NCBI RefSeq assembly: GCF_035690525.1
Contig: NZ_DASSKM010000173.1
Location: 1-9,448 of the forward strand
Length of the DNA stretch: 9,448 nucleotides
Source: Salinisphaera sp035690525
Lineage (GTDB): Bacteria; Pseudomonadota; Gammaproteobacteria; Nevskiales; Salinisphaeraceae
Direction of reading: 5' to 3'
Below, in pieces: positions 1 to 6,046 of the stretch. A model generated the notes under the pieces. It saw only the letters and a program-made list of their open reading frames with translations, made no database searches and was not told the origin of the DNA. Numbering within the stretch: position 1 is the first letter of the stretch; the number at the start of each line of letters is the position of its first letter. Made by a program: the position numbers and the translations under genes.

Positions 1-57
1 CCGTCGATCGACGCCCTGTTGCGCCATAGCGGGCTGGCCACGCCGCACGCCGCCTGA
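1..57 (+). CDS. C-terminal tail of an unidentified protein (5' truncated)
   Basis: The first frame is open from the window edge to a TGA at 55-57, giving 18 residues ending LATPHAA. The codons have the G/C-rich third positions of the neighbouring genes, so this is probably the end of a real gene that starts outside the window. The tail is too short to recognise a family. It is followed by about 110 bases before xthA, so the two need not be cotranscribed. Confidence 0.45.
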   Translation, partial: PSIDALLRHSGLATPHAA

Positions 58-91
58 GGCCGACCCGGCGGCGCAGCCCGCCAAATCCGCT

Positions 92-116
92 CGGCCGGTA
101 CAATAGCTGCCGGCCG
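92..116 (+). promoter_or_regulatory. Possible xthA promoter: TACAAT in the loop of a perfect inverted repeat
   Basis: TACAAT at 99-104 resembles a sigma70 -10 box (TATAAT, one mismatch). No convincing -35 box lies 16-18 bases upstream. The hexamer sits between two perfect 7-base inverted arms, CGGCCGG at 92-98 and CCGGCCG at 110-116. The arrangement could be an operator over the -10, a hairpin ending the upstream gene (no T-run follows), or chance in GC-rich DNA. Confidence 0.3.
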
Positions 117-167
117 GCTTATGGCTCCATCGGCCGAAGCCCCGACCCACTCACCGTCGCCGACCTC

Positions 168-950
168 ATGCCCATGCAGATCGCCACCTGGAACGTGAAC
201 TCGCTCAACGTGCGCCTCTCCCACATCGTCGCTTGGCTGGAGGCCAATCCGGTCGATGCGCTCGCCCTGCAGGAAACCAAGCTCGTCGACGACAAGTTCC
301 CGGCCGACGCGCTCGCCGAGGCCGGTTACCACAGCGTGTTCTCGGGCCAGAAGACCTACAACGGCGTGGCCCTGCTATCGAAGAACCCGGCCCGCGACGT
401 CGTCACCGCGCTGCCGGATTTCGCCGACGATCACAAGCGCGTGATCGCGGGCACCGTGGACGATGTGCGGGTGATCGGCGTGTACTGCCCCAACGGCAAG
501 GATCTGGACACCCCGAGCTACGACTACAAGCTAGCCTGGTTTGAAGCGCTGCGTATCTGGCTGGCGCGTGAGCTCGAGTCGCACGACAAGCTCGTGCTCA
601 CCGGCGACTTCAACGTCGCGCCTCGGCCCGAGGACACCTGGGACGCCGAAAAATGGGACGGCCGCATCCTATGCTCGGCCCCCGAGCGCGCGGCCCTGCA
701 ATCCCTGCTCGACACCGGCCTGACCGATTGCTGGCGTCTGTTCGACGAACGCGAAGGCCGGCATCGCTTTACCTGGTGGGATTATCGGGGCGGCGGCTGG
801 GCCCGCAACGCCGGTCTGCGTATCGATCACGTGCTGGCTTCGAAGACGCTGGCCGAAGCCTGTACCGAATGCAAGGCACATGTCGGCGAGCGCGGCCGCA
901 AGCGGCCGTCCGATCACGTGCCGGTGGTAGGCACTTTCACGCGCCGCTGA
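168..950 (+). CDS. xthA: Exodeoxyribonuclease III (AP endonuclease, XthA type)
   Basis: This is a 260-residue protein of the exonuclease III / AP endonuclease family: a Mg-dependent enzyme that cuts 5' of abasic sites, removes 3' blocking groups and degrades duplex DNA 3'-to-5' in cytoplasmic base-excision repair. The family motifs are all present and in order: WNVNSL at 8-13, LQETK with the metal-binding Glu36, YCPNG with Tyr106, GDFNVAP with Asp147 and Asn149, the RFTWWDYR substrate-recognition block near 200-207, RIDHVL with Asp220, and SDHVPV with the Asp249-His250 pair. Length is normal for the family. Two in-frame ATGs lie at 168 and 174. The second gives MQIATWNVNSL, which fits the usual family N-terminus better, and neither has a clear Shine-Dalgarno sequence. 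The TPR gene follows 38 bases after the stop, suggesting one transcript. The Crc regulator of pseudomonads is a relative lacking nuclease activity; the intact catalytic set here argues for a true nuclease. Confidence 0.96.
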   Translation: MPMQIATWNVNSLNVRLSHIVAWLEANPVDALALQETKLVDDKFPADALAEAGYHSVFSGQKTYNGVALLSKNPARDVVTALPDFADDHKRVIAGTVDDVRVIGVYCPNGKDLDTPSYDYKLAWFEALRIWLARELESHDKLVLTGDFNVAPRPEDTWDAEKWDGRILCSAPERAALQSLLDTGLTDCWRLFDEREGRHRFTWWDYRGGGWARNAGLRIDHVLASKTLAEACTECKAHVGERGRKRPSDHVPVVGTFTRR

Positions 951-988
951 CCGTGCCGCGTTGCACCATAATCGGAGCAAACGACACT

Positions 989-1867
989 ATGACCAAGAAA
1001 CGCGACAAACGACGCACGCCGCAAAAGCGTAGCAACAAGCCCACGCCGGCGACAATGATCGCGGAGATTGCCTCGCGCGCACCGGCGGCCCCCGAGTACG
1101 CATTTGGCTCGGCCGCCGAGCACTACGACGCGGCGCTCGATGCGTTACGGGCCGACGATGCCGAAGCCGCCGTCGGTGCCCTGCAGGCCGCGCTCGATGC
1201 CAACCCGCGCGACACCGACAGCCTGGCGTTGTACGCCGAACTGGCCAGTGACAAACCGGCCGAGCTGCTTACGGCCTTGCAGGTCGTCGAAGGCGTGGCG
1301 CGGGCCGAACTCGGCGAGGCAACTTTCAGCGAAGACCGCGGTTATTTCTGGGGCCTGATCGAAACCCGGCCGTACATGCGCCTGAAAAGCCGTATCGCCG
1401 AACTGTTGCAAAGCCAGGGCGATACGCCGGCGGCGATCGCCGAATACGCGGAAATGCTCGCGCTCAATCCGAACGACAACCAGGGCGTGCGCGACCCGCT
1501 GCTCGGGCTATATCTGGCCACCGATGCACTCGAGCGCGCCGATGCACTAATGCGTGACTACGAGGAAGATGCCTCCGCGGTGATGTGCTGGGGCCGCCTG
1601 CTATGGCATCTGCTCAGCGGCGAAACCGGCGAGACCGGCGAGACCGGCGAGACCGCCGAGCGGGCGCTGACCGAGGCACAGCAGGCCAACATATTCGTGG
1701 CGCCGTTGCTGCTCGGCGCGCTGGAGCCGCCCGTCGAGCTGCCTGCGATGTATACCCCCGGCGGGGCCAACGAAGCCGTGATCGCGGTCGACTACCTCGG
1801 CGATGCCTGGTGGGGGCGCTCCGATCCAACGCCGCTCGAATGGCTTGCACAGAAAGTATGGCTGTAG
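989..1867 (+). CDS. Tetratricopeptide-repeat protein (bacterial ST7-like family)
   Basis: A 292-residue soluble protein. The first 20 residues are basic and probably disordered (TKKRDKRRTPQKRSNK). The rest is helical TPR-like: residues 41-85 contain an AAEHYDAALDALR...AAVGALQAALDANPRD pair, and residues 127-190 carry the block RPYMRLKSRIAELL...AIAEYAEMLALNPNDNQGVR that I recognise from bacterial proteins related to the eukaryotic ST7 family. The C-terminus (PPVELP...YTPGGANEAV...AWW...LEWL) matches how that family ends. A scaffold or protein-binding role is inferred from the repeats; the partner is unknown. Start ATG 989 is preceded by GGAG at 974-977, 11 bases upstream, slightly long but usable. 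The frame is open far upstream over xthA, but that part is an out-of-frame shadow. Residues 211-222 are four GET triplets encoded by a 9-bp tandem repeat in the linker between the last helices. Probably cotranscribed with xthA. Confidence 0.85.
   Translation: MTKKRDKRRTPQKRSNKPTPATMIAEIASRAPAAPEYAFGSAAEHYDAALDALRADDAEAAVGALQAALDANPRDTDSLALYAELASDKPAELLTALQVVEGVARAELGEATFSEDRGYFWGLIETRPYMRLKSRIAELLQSQGDTPAAIAEYAEMLALNPNDNQGVRDPLLGLYLATDALERADALMRDYEEDASAVMCWGRLLWHLLSGETGETGETGETAERALTEAQQANIFVAPLLLGALEPPVELPAMYTPGGANEAVIAVDYLGDAWWGRSDPTPLEWLAQKVWL
1619..1654 (+). repeat. 9-bp tandem repeat, 4 copies, encoding (GET)4
   Basis: Four consecutive copies of GGCGAGACC, the first with one change (GGCGAAACC), lie in frame in the TPR gene and encode GETGETGETGET. 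The unit is a multiple of three, so gain or loss of copies changes linker length without shifting the frame. A degenerate GCCGAG follows. Confidence 0.9.
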
Positions 1868-2096
1868 CCGCGCAAGCGCCCGGCACGGCCAGTCAGCCGC
1901 CTCGTCACGGATCGATCATCGCCACCTGCGTTGCAGACGACTGGCGCAGCGACGGACTTCTTTTGCGACTATAGCTGCGCGGCCCCTGATGATCGTCGGT
2001 CATGGGTCTGCCTGTTGCAATAGACATCGATACTCTGTCTGAGTTTGCCGATTTCGGTTGCTATATGGTCGAAAAAAGGTTAGTCGAGGTTCGCTT
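1868..2096. other. Intergenic region upstream of the toxin-antitoxin module
   Basis: No credible gene on either strand. It holds a perfect 7-bp inverted repeat, GCGCAGC at 1944-1950 and GCTGCGC at 1974-1980, with a 23-base loop. This could be a weak transcription end for the TPR gene or a regulator site; there is no T-run. From about 2010 the DNA becomes clearly more AT-rich than the surrounding genes. Promoter-like pieces for the TA operon are TTGCAA (2015-2020) and TATATG (2062-2067), but no pair with good 16-18 bp spacing is evident. The Shine-Dalgarno candidate GAGG at 2086-2089 supports the TTG start at 2097. Confidence 0.5.
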
Positions 2097-2522
2097 TTGG
2101 CTAAATTAGATGTCCATAACGTGCCGGTAACGTGCATGCGATCCCTGTATCAGACGGTGAGCTCCACTGATCCACTCAAGTTCTGGGCTGGACCCGGCGC
2201 CAGCATGGATTATCCGAGTGTGGCCCGATTTCTCGATTTGGATAAGAACGCGCTGTCCAAGATCGGCGGCGTCAGCGAGACGTCGGTGCGTCTGGATCAA
2301 AAGATCCCGCGGCAACTGGCCGAGCGCCTGCAGCAGATCGCCAATATCTGCACCAAGGTGGCGAACCACTTCGAAGGCGATACCCAGAAGGCCGCGCTGT
2401 GGTTTCGCACACAGAATCCGATGCTCGGCTATGTCACGCCGCGCGACATGATTCGCCTAGGCCGATATGATCGGCTGTTGCGCTTCGTTCTGGAAGCCGA
2501 AGAAGAAAACGCCCCCGCATGA
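2097..2522 (+). CDS. MbcA/ParS/Xre-type antitoxin of a RES toxin
   Basis: A protein of about 141 residues with the two-part layout of antitoxins paired with RES toxins. Residues 40-66 (VARFLDLDKNALSKIGGVSETSVR) form a Xre-like helix-turn-helix. Residues 85-132 form the MbcA/ParS toxin-binding domain, with W102-F103, NPMLG at 107-111 and TPRDMIRLGR at 114-123, equivalent to the family's W-L...N..LGG..P...I...G pattern. Known family role: bind and silence the RES toxin and repress the operon. Start choice is uncertain: TTG 2097 has GAGG seven bases upstream and is preferred; ATG 2136 would give 128 residues without a clear ribosome site; GTG 2121 and TTG 2058 are weaker. The TGA stop overlaps the downstream ATG (ATGA at 2519-2522), the usual translational coupling for antitoxin-first modules. 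The 5' part is AT-richer than its neighbours, consistent with horizontal acquisition. Confidence 0.82.
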   Translation: MAKLDVHNVPVTCMRSLYQTVSSTDPLKFWAGPGASMDYPSVARFLDLDKNALSKIGGVSETSVRLDQKIPRQLAERLQQIANICTKVANHFEGDTQKAALWFRTQNPMLGYVTPRDMIRLGRYDRLLRFVLEAEEENAPA

Positions 2523-3107
2523 CGAAAAAAACCGCGGCGCAAGCGTAGCGCGCGGTCGCTGTCGCAAACCAAGGCGGGGGATCAGTATCTTCTCGACGCC
2601 TTCTCCGTTCTCGATCTCAGGACGTGGGAATCGGCCGGCGACCTTGCGCTGCGCAACGCAGATTCGTACAGCTATGTGCGCGTGGTTGGCCGAATCGAGC
2701 GTGCCTTTCCACTGGACCGTCTGGCCGCGCTCAAGCCGTTTACTGATGTCATTCGCGATTTCAAACTGCCGCAAGAAGTTGTGGAACTGGGGCGCCGTAT
2801 CGGACTCGGCGCTCCCCAGACCGTCGGCTCGCCCAAGGTATTGATGCGGACACTGTTGGCGCCGGATTGGCGCTACCTGCCGAGCAATCACGGGTTGCCG
2901 GCCAATCCACAGGTTTTCGGCGCCCTGCTCAGGGACGCCGAGTTTGAAGGCATCGTATATCGATCTGCGCGCGGGCACGACCATTGTCTGGCCGTATTTC
3001 CGGAAATGCTGGACCACAGCGACACTCAAATTGCCCTGCACGATGCGGCGCCGGCCAGCGCAACGCGGACCATTCTCGATGCGAGCACTTGGAAAGAGCT
3101 CGTGTAA
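2519..3107 (+). CDS. RES-domain toxin gene, frameshifted near its start in an A7 run
   Basis: ATG 2519 overlaps the antitoxin stop, but its frame ends at a TAG (2544-2546) after nine codons. Between them, at 2525-2531, is a run of seven A. Removing one A gives an uninterrupted 195-residue protein starting MTKKPRRKRSARS and ending WKELV. As sequenced, the only ATG, GTG or TTG start in the long frame is GTG 2676, which would lose about 52 residues. The C-terminal half matches RES proteins: residues 130-162 contain PQVFGALLRDAEFEGIVYRSARG followed by HCLAVFPE, with Ser149 in the position of the family's conserved Ser. RES toxins (for example MbcT) break down NAD+. I do not see the GGRWN-like N-terminal motif or an obvious catalytic Glu, so this is either a divergent RES subfamily or a shortened one. 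Position after an Xre/MbcA-type antitoxin supports the call. The gene may be inactive, slippage-expressed, or affected by a sequencing indel. Confidence 0.7.
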
Positions 3108-3286
3108 ACACGGTCACAAAACCAGGCACTCAACGTGCTCAATAATCGAGCTGGCCCTGGCCGGCCGAACGATGACTGCACGACCTTGGGCCCGAATACC
3201 TCGAAGTCGTAGATCGCTGCGGAGACCAACCCGAACTCGCCATCGGCGAGGCGGGCGGTGGTTGTCCAAAATGTCGAGCCCGAGCC
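3108..3286. other. Convergent intergenic region with a coding-like stretch on the - strand
   Basis: It lies between the converging toxin and oxidoreductase genes. There is no strong terminator. On the - strand, the frame of the oxidoreductase stays open past its TGA, and about 3140-3286 reads like protein (a run including RLADGEFGLVSAAIYDFEVF) with mostly G/C third positions. No start codon with a ribosome site is evident for it. It may be a relic of a gene or of a longer oxidoreductase, or chance. Confidence 0.35.
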
Positions 3287-4237
3287 TCAGTAGCGACTGG
3301 ACTCCGCCACCGCGGCATTGATGCGCTCGAGCGTTTCGATAACCGCGACCGCGCTGTCGCCGTCCGAACGCGGGCGGGAACGATCGGTAACGCAGTCGAT
3401 GAAATGCGCCAGTTCCAGGCGCAGCGGCTGGCCGTCGCCGCGGTGCACGACTTCGCTGCCTTCGTCGCGATTGGTCAGGTCCGCGTCGATCCACTTACGG
3501 TGATGGGTGACCGCTTGTGCCACTTCATCGTAAACCAGCATGCCTCTGGTTCCACGCAGCACCGTGCGGCGCTGGGTTTCCGGCCACAGCCAGGAAGTAT
3601 GGATATTGCCGCGGATACCGCCGGCGAACTCCAAATGCACGTGCATTTCGTCTTCCACCGACAGCCCGAGCATGCGATGGCCGGTGCCGCGTACGCGTTG
3701 CGGCGCCTCGCCGGTCAAATAGAGCATGACCGCCATGTCGTGCACGCCGATATCCCAGATCACGTTCTCGGCGCTGCGGGCACGGCCCAGATTGAGCCGC
3801 TCGTGCCGGATCGAGAACAATTCGCCCAACTCGCCGGCCTCGACGTAATCCTTGATCCAGGCGATCGCCGGTTGATACAGCAACAGATGGCCGACCATCA
3901 GGATCCGGCCGGCGGCCTCGGCCGCGGCGGCCAGCTCGCGGGCATCGGCCGAACTGTGCGTCATCGGTTTTTCGACGAACACATCCTTGCCGGCCGCGAC
4001 CGCCGCCAGCGCGATTTCGTGATGAGTCGGCGTGGGCGTGGCGATCGCCACCGCATCGCAGCCGGAGGCCAGCGCCGCCTGCCAGTCGGCGTACAACGCG
4101 AGATCCGGGTGCTCTTTGGCATAGGCGTTGAGGCGCTCATTGTTGCCTTCAACAATACCGGACAACGCACCGAGCTCCTCGAGATTGCGAATGATGTTCT
4201 TGCCCCAGGCGCCGGCGCCAATCACTACGATTTTCAT
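3287..4237 (-). CDS. Gfo/Idh/MocA-family NAD(P)-dependent oxidoreductase
   Basis: A 316-residue cytoplasmic dehydrogenase. The N-terminal Rossmann fold shows GAGAWG at 7-12, an acidic residue (Glu30) at the end of the second strand, and the ATPTPTHHEIALAAVAAGK segment at 66-84. EKP at 89-91 supplies the conserved Lys90, and WDIGVHD at 161-167 provides Asp162 and His166 of the family's substrate-site signature. The C-terminal alpha/beta domain ends normally (HFIDCVTDRSRPRSDG...VIETLERI). Family members oxidise or reduce a hydroxyl of a sugar, nucleotide sugar or inositol with NAD(P); the GAWGKNIIRNLEELGAL start resembles members from polysaccharide and amino-sugar clusters, but the substrate cannot be read here. 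Start ATG 4235-4237 has AGGG five bases upstream on its strand (4243-4246), a good ribosome site. It lies 79 bases downstream of the copper oxidase gene on the same strand; hairpins between them leave cotranscription open. Confidence 0.92.
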   Translation of the reverse strand: MKIVVIGAGAWGKNIIRNLEELGALSGIVEGNNERLNAYAKEHPDLALYADWQAALASGCDAVAIATPTPTHHEIALAAVAAGKDVFVEKPMTHSSADARELAAAAEAAGRILMVGHLLLYQPAIAWIKDYVEAGELGELFSIRHERLNLGRARSAENVIWDIGVHDMAVMLYLTGEAPQRVRGTGHRMLGLSVEDEMHVHLEFAGGIRGNIHTSWLWPETQRRTVLRGTRGMLVYDEVAQAVTHHRKWIDADLTNRDEGSEVVHRGDGQPLRLELAHFIDCVTDRSRPRSDGDSAVAVIETLERINAAVAESSRY

Positions 4238-4274
4238 AAAAGCCCTGACGAACGCGAAGCCCCTAGTGTAACGA

Positions 4275-4306
4275 GAGCGTTCGCGCTCGGCAGGCCGCGA
4301 TCGGCC
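4275..4306 (-). terminator. Two adjacent small hairpins after the copper oxidase gene
   Basis: Two perfect 5-bp hairpins lie side by side in the 79-base gap: GGCCG/CGGCC at 4293-4306 with a four-base loop, and GAGCG/CGCTC at 4275-4288 with a TTCG loop (CGAA on the - strand). Read on the - strand they follow the oxidase stop at once and are followed by TCGTT, a poor U-tract. A weak terminator or mRNA-processing structure is plausible; a strong intrinsic terminator is not. Confidence 0.3.
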
Positions 4307-4316
4307 GCCAGTTGGT

Positions 4317-5918
4317 TCAGGCGACCACGAACTGGCCCATCATGCCGTTGTCCTCGTGCTCGAGGATATGGCAGTGATACATATAGGCATGATCGGCATC
4401 CGCCGGATGATCGAACCGGGCGGCCAGCTCCACGGTTTCGCCGCCGCGCACCAGCACCACATCCTTCCAACTACGCTCGTGCGGCGCCGGCGGCTTGCCG
4501 TTGCGCGCGCGGATGAGAAACGAGGTGCCGTGCATATGGAACGGATGCGCCATGACGCTGACGTTGGTGACCTGCCAGACTTCGGTACTGCCGAGCGCTA
4601 TGCGCGCATTGACCACGTTCATATCCATGAATTCGCCGTTGATGGCGAACAGGTCGCGGCCGCCGGTGCCGGCGCTCATCCCGCCCGGCCCGCTCGCCGG
4701 GCGCGAGCCATAGCCGCGTCCGCCCTGCATCCGCGCGAGCGCATCCGACGCGATCATGCCGTCGAGCAGGAACCGTCGGCGCGGCCCGTCGGGTGCGAGC
4801 ACGGGCTGGTCGACCAATCGATCCGGCAGCCGCGTGTCGAGATCGAGCGACGGCCCGACGCGCAGTTCGAGTAGATCAAAGCCGCGGCGGTCATGCGCAT
4901 CGACCGCCATCGGCATGCGATACAGGCCCGGCACCACCGCGCCCGAAGCGCTGCGCAGCACCGGTCGACGGCCGCGATCGCCGCGCAGATCCACCAGGAT
5001 TTGGGCCCGCTCGGCCGGCGCCAACAGCAGTTGATCGACCGGTGCGGGCTCGGCAAGCAGCCCGGCGTCGCCCGCGATCACATAAAACCTACGGCCGTCG
5101 TCGAACGCCAGATTGTAGTTGCGCGCGTTGGATGCATTGAGAACCCGCAGGCGTAGCCAGCCCGCCGCGACCTCCGCATAGGGCTGTTCGACGCCGTTGA
5201 CGAGAAACCGGTCGCCTTTCATGCCCATGACATCGCGCACGGCGGTCATGTACGCCAATCCGCCGGCATCGTTCAGGCGCCGGTCCTGGATGACGATCGG
5301 CAGGTCGTCGATGCCGTAGGTACGCGGCAATGCGAGCGCCTGGTCGCTGTCGTCGTCGATCCAGAGCATGCCGGCGAGCCCGCCGTAGATCTGGGGCCCG
5401 GTGTAGGCATGCGGATGCGGGTGATACCAAAGCGCGGCGGCCGGTTGGGTCAGCGTATAGGCCGCGGTCCATGTCTCGCCCGGCGCGATGACGCCGTGCG
5501 GGCCGCCGTCCATGCGGCCGGGCACCCGGGCGCCGTGCCAGTGCATGGTGGTGGGCTGGTCGAGCCCGTTGTGGACATGCAACTCGACCGGCTGATTGCG
5601 TGGGATACGCAGCGTCGGGCCGAGAACGGCGCCGTTGCAGCCCCAAGTCGGTGTATGCACGCCTTCGACGAGTTCGCTCGTGCCGTAACCGGTCGCGAGC
5701 CGGTAATGACGAACTCCGGCGGCATCCAGATGGCCGGCTGCCTGGGGCGGAACAGGCAGCGGCCGGCGAAAAACGCCCGTCGACGGCAACGACGCATCGG
5801 GCAAGGCCCGGCCGCCCACACCGGCGCGCGCCCCGCCGGGCCCGACATACGCGCCGGCCAGACCGGCCGCGAGGCCCTTGAGTAGCCGGCGTCGGCCGTT
5901 GCGATCAGTCGAATGCAT
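4317..5918 (-). CDS. Tat-exported multicopper oxidase, CueO/CotA-like
   Basis: A 533-residue three-cupredoxin multicopper oxidase, expected in the periplasm, coupling one-electron oxidation of substrate (Cu(I) or phenol-like compounds) to reduction of O2 to water. All copper motifs are present: HWHG (His126, His128), HPHPH (166-170), HPFHMHG (458-464), and HCHILEHEDNGMM (515-527) with Cys516 as type 1 ligand and Met526 as likely axial ligand. The last motif is close to the CueO/CotA form. Residues 7-31 are a twin-arginine signal (GRRRLLKGLAAGLAGAYVG...ARA), matching RRxLLK. ATG 5916-5918 puts the Arg pair at 9-10, ideal for Tat; an in-frame ATG at 5964-5966 would add 16 residues and is less likely. 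A Gly-rich segment at about 398-420 with scattered Met replaces the long Met-rich helix of E. coli CueO, so copper-specific activity is not assured. Bilirubin oxidase or laccase activity is the main alternative. A copper-homeostasis role is inferred from the family only. Confidence 0.93.
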   Translation of the reverse strand: MHSTDRNGRRRLLKGLAAGLAGAYVGPGGARAGVGGRALPDASLPSTGVFRRPLPVPPQAAGHLDAAGVRHYRLATGYGTSELVEGVHTPTWGCNGAVLGPTLRIPRNQPVELHVHNGLDQPTTMHWHGARVPGRMDGGPHGVIAPGETWTAAYTLTQPAAALWYHPHPHAYTGPQIYGGLAGMLWIDDDSDQALALPRTYGIDDLPIVIQDRRLNDAGGLAYMTAVRDVMGMKGDRFLVNGVEQPYAEVAAGWLRLRVLNASNARNYNLAFDDGRRFYVIAGDAGLLAEPAPVDQLLLAPAERAQILVDLRGDRGRRPVLRSASGAVVPGLYRMPMAVDAHDRRGFDLLELRVGPSLDLDTRLPDRLVDQPVLAPDGPRRRFLLDGMIASDALARMQGGRGYGSRPASGPGGMSAGTGGRDLFAINGEFMDMNVVNARIALGSTEVWQVTNVSVMAHPFHMHGTSFLIRARNGKPPAPHERSWKDVVLVRGGETVELAARFDHPADADHAYMYHCHILEHEDNGMMGQFVVA

Positions 5919-6046
5919 GGTCGAGCGCGCATGGCGCTTGAGCGTGGGTGCGTTTGATCTACGCATAATCTACGCGGAATATTAGCAGTGATTACCTATA
6001 ATTCTGGCTCAAAATAGACTTTTCCACAGCGCCGGCCGGCAAGGAT
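5919..6046. promoter_or_regulatory. Divergent intergenic region: oxidase (-) and sensor kinase (+) promoters
   Basis: This 128-base region is AT-richer than the flanks and must hold both promoters. For the kinase, a perfect TATAAT lies at 5997-6002, but the expected -35 position (about 5973-5979) is GC-rich and unlike TTGACA, so an activator may be needed. For the oxidase, TAATAT on the - strand near 5976-5981 is a possible -10. If so, transcription would start close to 5968, favouring the ATG at 5918 as oxidase start. No CueR-type dyad was recognised. AAGGA at 6041-6045 sits only one base before the kinase ATG. Confidence 0.45.

Noticed and set aside
653..988. Upstream extension of the TPR frame over the 3' half of xthA
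   Set aside because: It overlaps a well-supported nuclease in another frame, is Arg-rich like a shadow frame, and ATG 989 has a ribosome site and a family-like start.
1944..1980. Intrinsic terminator after the TPR gene
   Set aside because: The 7-bp inverted repeat has a 23-base loop and no T-run, so it does not qualify; it is noted only as a repeat.
2058..2096. TTG 2058 as the antitoxin start
   Set aside because: No Shine-Dalgarno precedes it, and the added residues are not family-like; TTG 2097 with GAGG or ATG 2136 is better.
2457..3041. - strand open frame of 194 codons opposite the toxin
   Set aside because: The + strand frame carries the RES-like motifs and the antitoxin overlap; the antisense frame shows no family signal.
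3404..4516. Long + strand open frame (370 codons) across the oxidoreductase and into the copper oxidase
   Set aside because: It is antisense to two genes with clear family motifs and crosses the intergenic gap; its composition (many H, R, A) is typical of antisense shadows in GC-rich DNA.
5919..6046. CueR-type copper operator upstream of the oxidase
   Set aside because: I looked for an ACCTTCC-like dyad with MerR-family promoter spacing and did not find one on either strand.
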